The notes under the pieces: model-generated
The model's input: the letters and a program-made list of their open reading frames with translations, nothing else
Database searches by the model: none
Told to the model about the DNA's origin: nothing
In this document: positions 60,206-64,000 of the stretch, piece after piece
How positions within the stretch are numbered: the stretch's first letter is position 1
Layout of the letters: each line of letters opens with the position of its first letter
Assembly (NCBI GenBank): GCA_010015655.1
Contig: ML976680.1
Coordinates: forward strand, 321,261 to 385,260
Reading direction: 5' to 3'
Source: Bimuria novae-zelandiae CBS 107.79
Taxonomy: Eukaryota; Ascomycota; Dothideomycetes; Pleosporales; Didymosphaeriaceae
DNA length: 64,000 nt
Position numbers and translations under genes: made by a program

Positions 60206-61549
60206 TACTTCTTTTCCTTTTATTAAAAGTAAAGAAAAATCTCCGCGTCTTATCTTACTTATATAGCTTTATAGTTATTTTATTATCTACTTATAATCCT
60301 CTTACTATTATAAACCTCTTACTAGTTTTGTTCTCGCATGTCTAATTTTATATCCTTACTATAAGTAGTTACTATAATAGTGTGTTCGCGCTAGTGCGTT
60401 TGCTTATTATTATATATATAAAATCGCTTCTCGCTTAGTTTCTAGACCTTACTCTTTTATGCTCTCTTTTTTCTTAGCTTAACTTTATACGCTATAATAT
60501 CTTACTTTTAGCCTAGTTTCTTTTAACTTCGCGATCTAATTCCTCTCCTTATTTTTATAAGATAGCTAGCCCTTCGCGTATTAGCTATATAATAAGAACT
60601 TTTAAGCGTTAGAAGCGTGCCGCTAATTTTAATAATAAAATAAAAAAAGGTCCGTTCATATTATAGTTACTTAGCTACTAACTTAAGAAGATTAAGCTTT
60701 TTTAAAATAAAACTACTATTTTTAACGCTAGCGTAATTCTACTTAACTAGCTTACTAAGAAGTTTAGTCCTTCTAAAGCTTACGAAGTAAGTTTTGACTT
60801 CCTTTTACGCTTTTTTACTTTTTTTTAACTTCTAACTTGCTTTTTTACTCTTCTAACCTTTTTCTTAGTTCTTTATTAGCCTGGGTATGCGCACTTACTA
60901 ACTTAATAAGCTTACCTTTTATAGTTTAGTCTTACTACGCGCGATAATTAAGCGCTAGTATATTAACTATATTACTTATAAACGCGTCTATTAGTAGGTG
61001 CTAGCGAGTAAGATAGTATCCTGTAAGGAGTGCTATACCTATAAGCTTACTAGCTACACTAGATAAGTATGCTTTAGTATAACTTATTTTAAACAACTTT
61101 AGAATATACTCTACTAACTTCTTTCCCTGTCTAGATTTAGCCTACTCTTAATAAAGTTAGCTGCGAAGAGTTCGCTAATATTATAATTATTAGTATAGGC
61201 TTTCTTATAAATAAAATTTTAAAGAGTAGCTAGGAATAAAAGGCCTTTTTATTAACCTTAACGCGTTTTATTCTGCTTATAAGGTTATAATTATTAATTA
61301 CTATACCTCCTTTAAGAGCAAGACTATTATTACTTTAGGCCTTATTACTTTTTTTAAGTCTATTTAGCTCTTAGAGCGTATTACTATCGCGGTTAAAATG
61401 ACTTCTAACATTCTTTAAATTTATGCTACAAACTTTAAAGCATTTTATTAAAAGTGTACAAACTTTTTATAAGTGCTATTTAAATAATAAAACTATTTTT
61501 TAAGGCTAATATTATATAGCTCTCTAGTAAGTTCGTGGTGGTAGATAAG
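60206..61549. other. AT-rich degraded sequence, unidentified
   Basis: About 1.3 kb with many stops in all frames. A plus-strand piece near 60,600-60,800 (KRAANFNNKIKKGP, LLSYQLKKIKLFQNKTT) looks like a mutated coding region, but I cannot place it in a family. Confidence 0.4.
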
Positions 61550-61554
61550 GGTAT

Positions 61555-61940
61555 TGTAACAGGAACAATCGCTCGTCGACACGAGAACCCTTGGCCAGTT
61601 AAGACAGGATTCGAGATCATCCGAAAACCGACACTCATCCGTATCGGACCAATTTCGGATCTATCAGACCGATGGGGAACTACGGATCCGATTCGGACCT
61701 ATTTCGGATCCATCAGACCAACGGTCAACCTATGGCAGATATGTGCTAGCTAGTCATCTGGGAAGAGGTGTATTTAGAGGAGCTTAGGGCCTTTGTAGTT
61801 TAGTACCTTTTCCGTATCCTTTCGTACCAGGCCTATAGGCACTTAATTCATTCGAGGCTACATTCTTATACACGCACTCCCACATGCCTCTACTAGGAGA
61901 TACGCCAACATCAATCCTTTGAGTGACCTGCGCCGATACA
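61555..61940 (+). mobile_element. Solo LTR of the 7.21-kb Gypsy family, TSD GGTAT
   Basis: 386 bp from TGTAACAGGAACAATCGC to CTGCGCCGATACA, with GGTAT on both sides (61,550-61,554; 61,941-61,945). It is the inverse of 58,459-58,843 and the least mutated LTR of the family here. The 72-codon ORF overlapping it is LTR sequence, not a gene. Confidence 0.92.
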
Positions 61941-61975
61941 GGTATTATAACACATAGTTTTTAAATAATACATAA

Positions 61976-64000
61976 TATCCTCGCGGGAGCTAATATGCCT
62001 ACTTAAGCCTACTAAGGCTTACGCTAGTAGCTTTAGGCTATTATAATTAAGAAGCGCCTAAATAAGGAGGATAATAGCTTCTTTAACCCTAATAGTATAT
62101 TAGAGGGCGGAGAAGTAGACCTAAACATTATTAAAAAGAGTTTTACTATTTCTTTAATAATTAAAAATACTTTTTTTACCTTATTTCTTTTTTCTTCTTG
62201 CTTTAGTTTGCTTCTAAGGCTTACTTCTTTTATAAAAGTTATCTTTTACTATTATAAAAATTATTTAGTTCCCTTACTATCCTTATTGGTTCTAAAGGTT
62301 TTTTAAGATTCTTTTTTAACTTCCTTTCTTAATACTTAATTTTATCCCTTAATAATATTATTCCTATCCTTATCTTAGATACCTTTATCTAGCTAGGTTC
62401 TTTAACTTAGCGAGGCAGGCATCGTAGAGCCTTTTTTAGGCCCTAATAGAAGCTAATTTATAGGATGTTACGATAGAATTTTATTAAGAGTTTTCTATTA
62501 TAATTTTAATATAGTTTAGTAAACTTCTATTAATAATCTAACGTAGTAGCTGAGTTAAGGTTCTTATAAGGTTCCTAAGTTCTTTAAAAGTAGTTTTTTT
62601 ACTATATTAAGTATTCTACTCTCTTGCCTTTACAGGAATAGCGTTTTTTATATATATTATTTATACTATACTTCTCTTTCCCCTCTTCTATTATAATTGC
62701 TTCGGGCTAGGCGTTATTAGTGGTTTAGCTAGAGAAAAGGATTAATAAGGCTAACTTTAGCCTATTTACGTAGAACCTTAGGTGCATATTTGGCGGGATA
62801 TCTAATTCTACTATATAAGAGTTTATTATTTTTTTTATAATCAACTTTTCTTGCTTCTAGTTAAGCTTCTTGCTTAAACGTTAGTTTTTGAGATAGTCTT
62901 TATATTTTAGTTACACCTTATCTTTTTTCTTTAAGATTAGAGCATTTTTATATTAATAGTTTACTAGGCGCTCTTATTCTTATTAAGCTATTATTATTTT
63001 TACCTAGGCAAAGTTAAAAATCTTCTTAAACCTTTTTATTATTACTTTTATAGCCTTCTTTATATTAGTTCTAAGCTTTAAGGCTAATCTCCGTGCCCCG
63101 AAGTTCTTAACTAGTTTAATATTTTAGCTATAAGATAAAAAAAAATAGGCTAGCTTTTATTAATATAGCTTCTTACCCTTTAATAGCTATATAAGCTATA
63201 GGAAGCCACTTTATCTAATTATTTTATTACTAGTTATAGTATGCCTGGAGGTAGGCTTTAAGGATAGAGTTTATTTATTCTATTTACTTATCTATCTTTA
63301 GGTACTTCGCTATAAATAGTCTTTAGTTAATACCTACCTATATATAGAGCGTAGTCTAAAATTTGCTCACGAATTAACCCCCGCGGTCTAATATAATAGA
63401 GGAGGAGAAGAAGTAGTCTGCTATCTAGTATTAAAAGAACGCTATTATAACTATAGGTATATTAAAATTTAGGAAACTAATAAACTTAGGGTCCTTACTA
63501 AGTCTATTTATAATTACTATAATATTCGTGTAGCTATTACTCTTAGGTAAAATAGTAATAAAGTCTATTATAATATCCTTTTATTCTTATTTAAGTAGTA
63601 ATAAGGGCTTTAGCAGGCCCTGTTTCGCTTCTCTCTATAATTTAGTTTTTCTATAAATATTATAGTTCTTAATATACTGTCTTACTTAGTTAAACATCCC
63701 TAGGAAGAAATAGTTTTAAGTAAAATTTTTATACGTATTTTTTTATTTTAAGTATTCTAAAGCTAGGAAACTATGCGTAACTACTATTAGCTTTATTTAT
63801 AAAAGTTTTAATTTTAGTATTTATTATCTTCACCTGTAGCGTAGGTATCCTTAGTTATTTATACTATATTCTAAGATACTAATAAATAACTTTTACCTAG
63901 GTTTAAACTTCCTAAGCCTATTCTTAATATAGGCCTTTATTTTACTATACGCGCTATCTTTATCGCGTTCTACCTCTTACTATATAGTGTTAAAGTCTAG
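61976..64000 (-). mobile_element. Ty3/Gypsy family C, second copy, runs off the right edge
   Basis: Aligns with 9971-10,446, 10,675-10,798 and 15,251 onwards, without the solo LTR and the Fot1-like element found there. It therefore shows both target sites empty (62,382-62,386 and 62,510-62,511). RIP-degraded throughout. The rest of the element lies beyond the window. Confidence 0.8.

Noticed and set aside
61535..61753. 72-codon ORF and its inverse counterpart at 58,649-58,855 as conserved proteins
   Set aside because: Both lie within LTRs of the same family; their similarity is LTR similarity.

Overview
The window looks like nuclear DNA of a filamentous ascomycete, most likely a Dothideomycete and perhaps Pleosporales. 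The reasons are short GT-AG introns with GCTGAC-like branch sites, a HET-domain gene, a DUF7730/F-box-like gene, a fungal SPX-RING gene, and long AT-rich flanks with the signature of repeat-induced point mutation (RIP): C-to-T changes on both strands, TA overrepresented, CAA/CAG/TGG turned into stops. The species assignment is inference.

Layout: 1 to about 32,330 is an AT-rich block of nested, RIP-degraded transposons. About 32,330 to 47,390 is a GC-normal island with protein genes. About 47,390 to 64,000 is a second AT-rich block sharing families with the first. Identified in the AT blocks: two complete Ty3/Gypsy-type elements with target-site duplications (TSDs) (23,436-30,628 and 51,631-58,843); several partial Gypsy elements; a Copia-like fragment; four short solo LTRs with perfect 5-bp TSDs; and three Fot1/pogo-like DNA transposon families flanked by TA. 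Two copies of one Fot1-like family (1,647-5,618 and 10,801-15,248) each carry a different younger Fot1-like element. Because repeat copies are shared between the blocks, uninterrupted (empty) sites for five insertions can be read inside this same window.

The island holds a DUF7730-like gene, an ankyrin-repeat gene with one in-frame TGA (probable pseudogene), an unrecognised Ser/Pro-rich gene, a JJJ1-type J-protein, an SPX-RING protein ending in a CaaX-like tetrapeptide, a phytanoyl-CoA dioxygenase-family gene, a HET pseudogene broken by point mutations and by two solo LTRs of one family, and a GNAT acetyltransferase pseudogene whose 5' end runs into the right AT-rich block and carries stops of the RIP type. 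The genes appear independent; no biosynthetic cluster or operon-like logic is visible. JJJ1 and SPX-RING are divergent over about 0.6 kb.

I found no tRNA, rRNA, CRISPR array or intact transposon. The most unusual item is a RIP-damaged antisense ORF inside one Gypsy element that keeps the spacing of a Zn(II)2Cys6 cluster.
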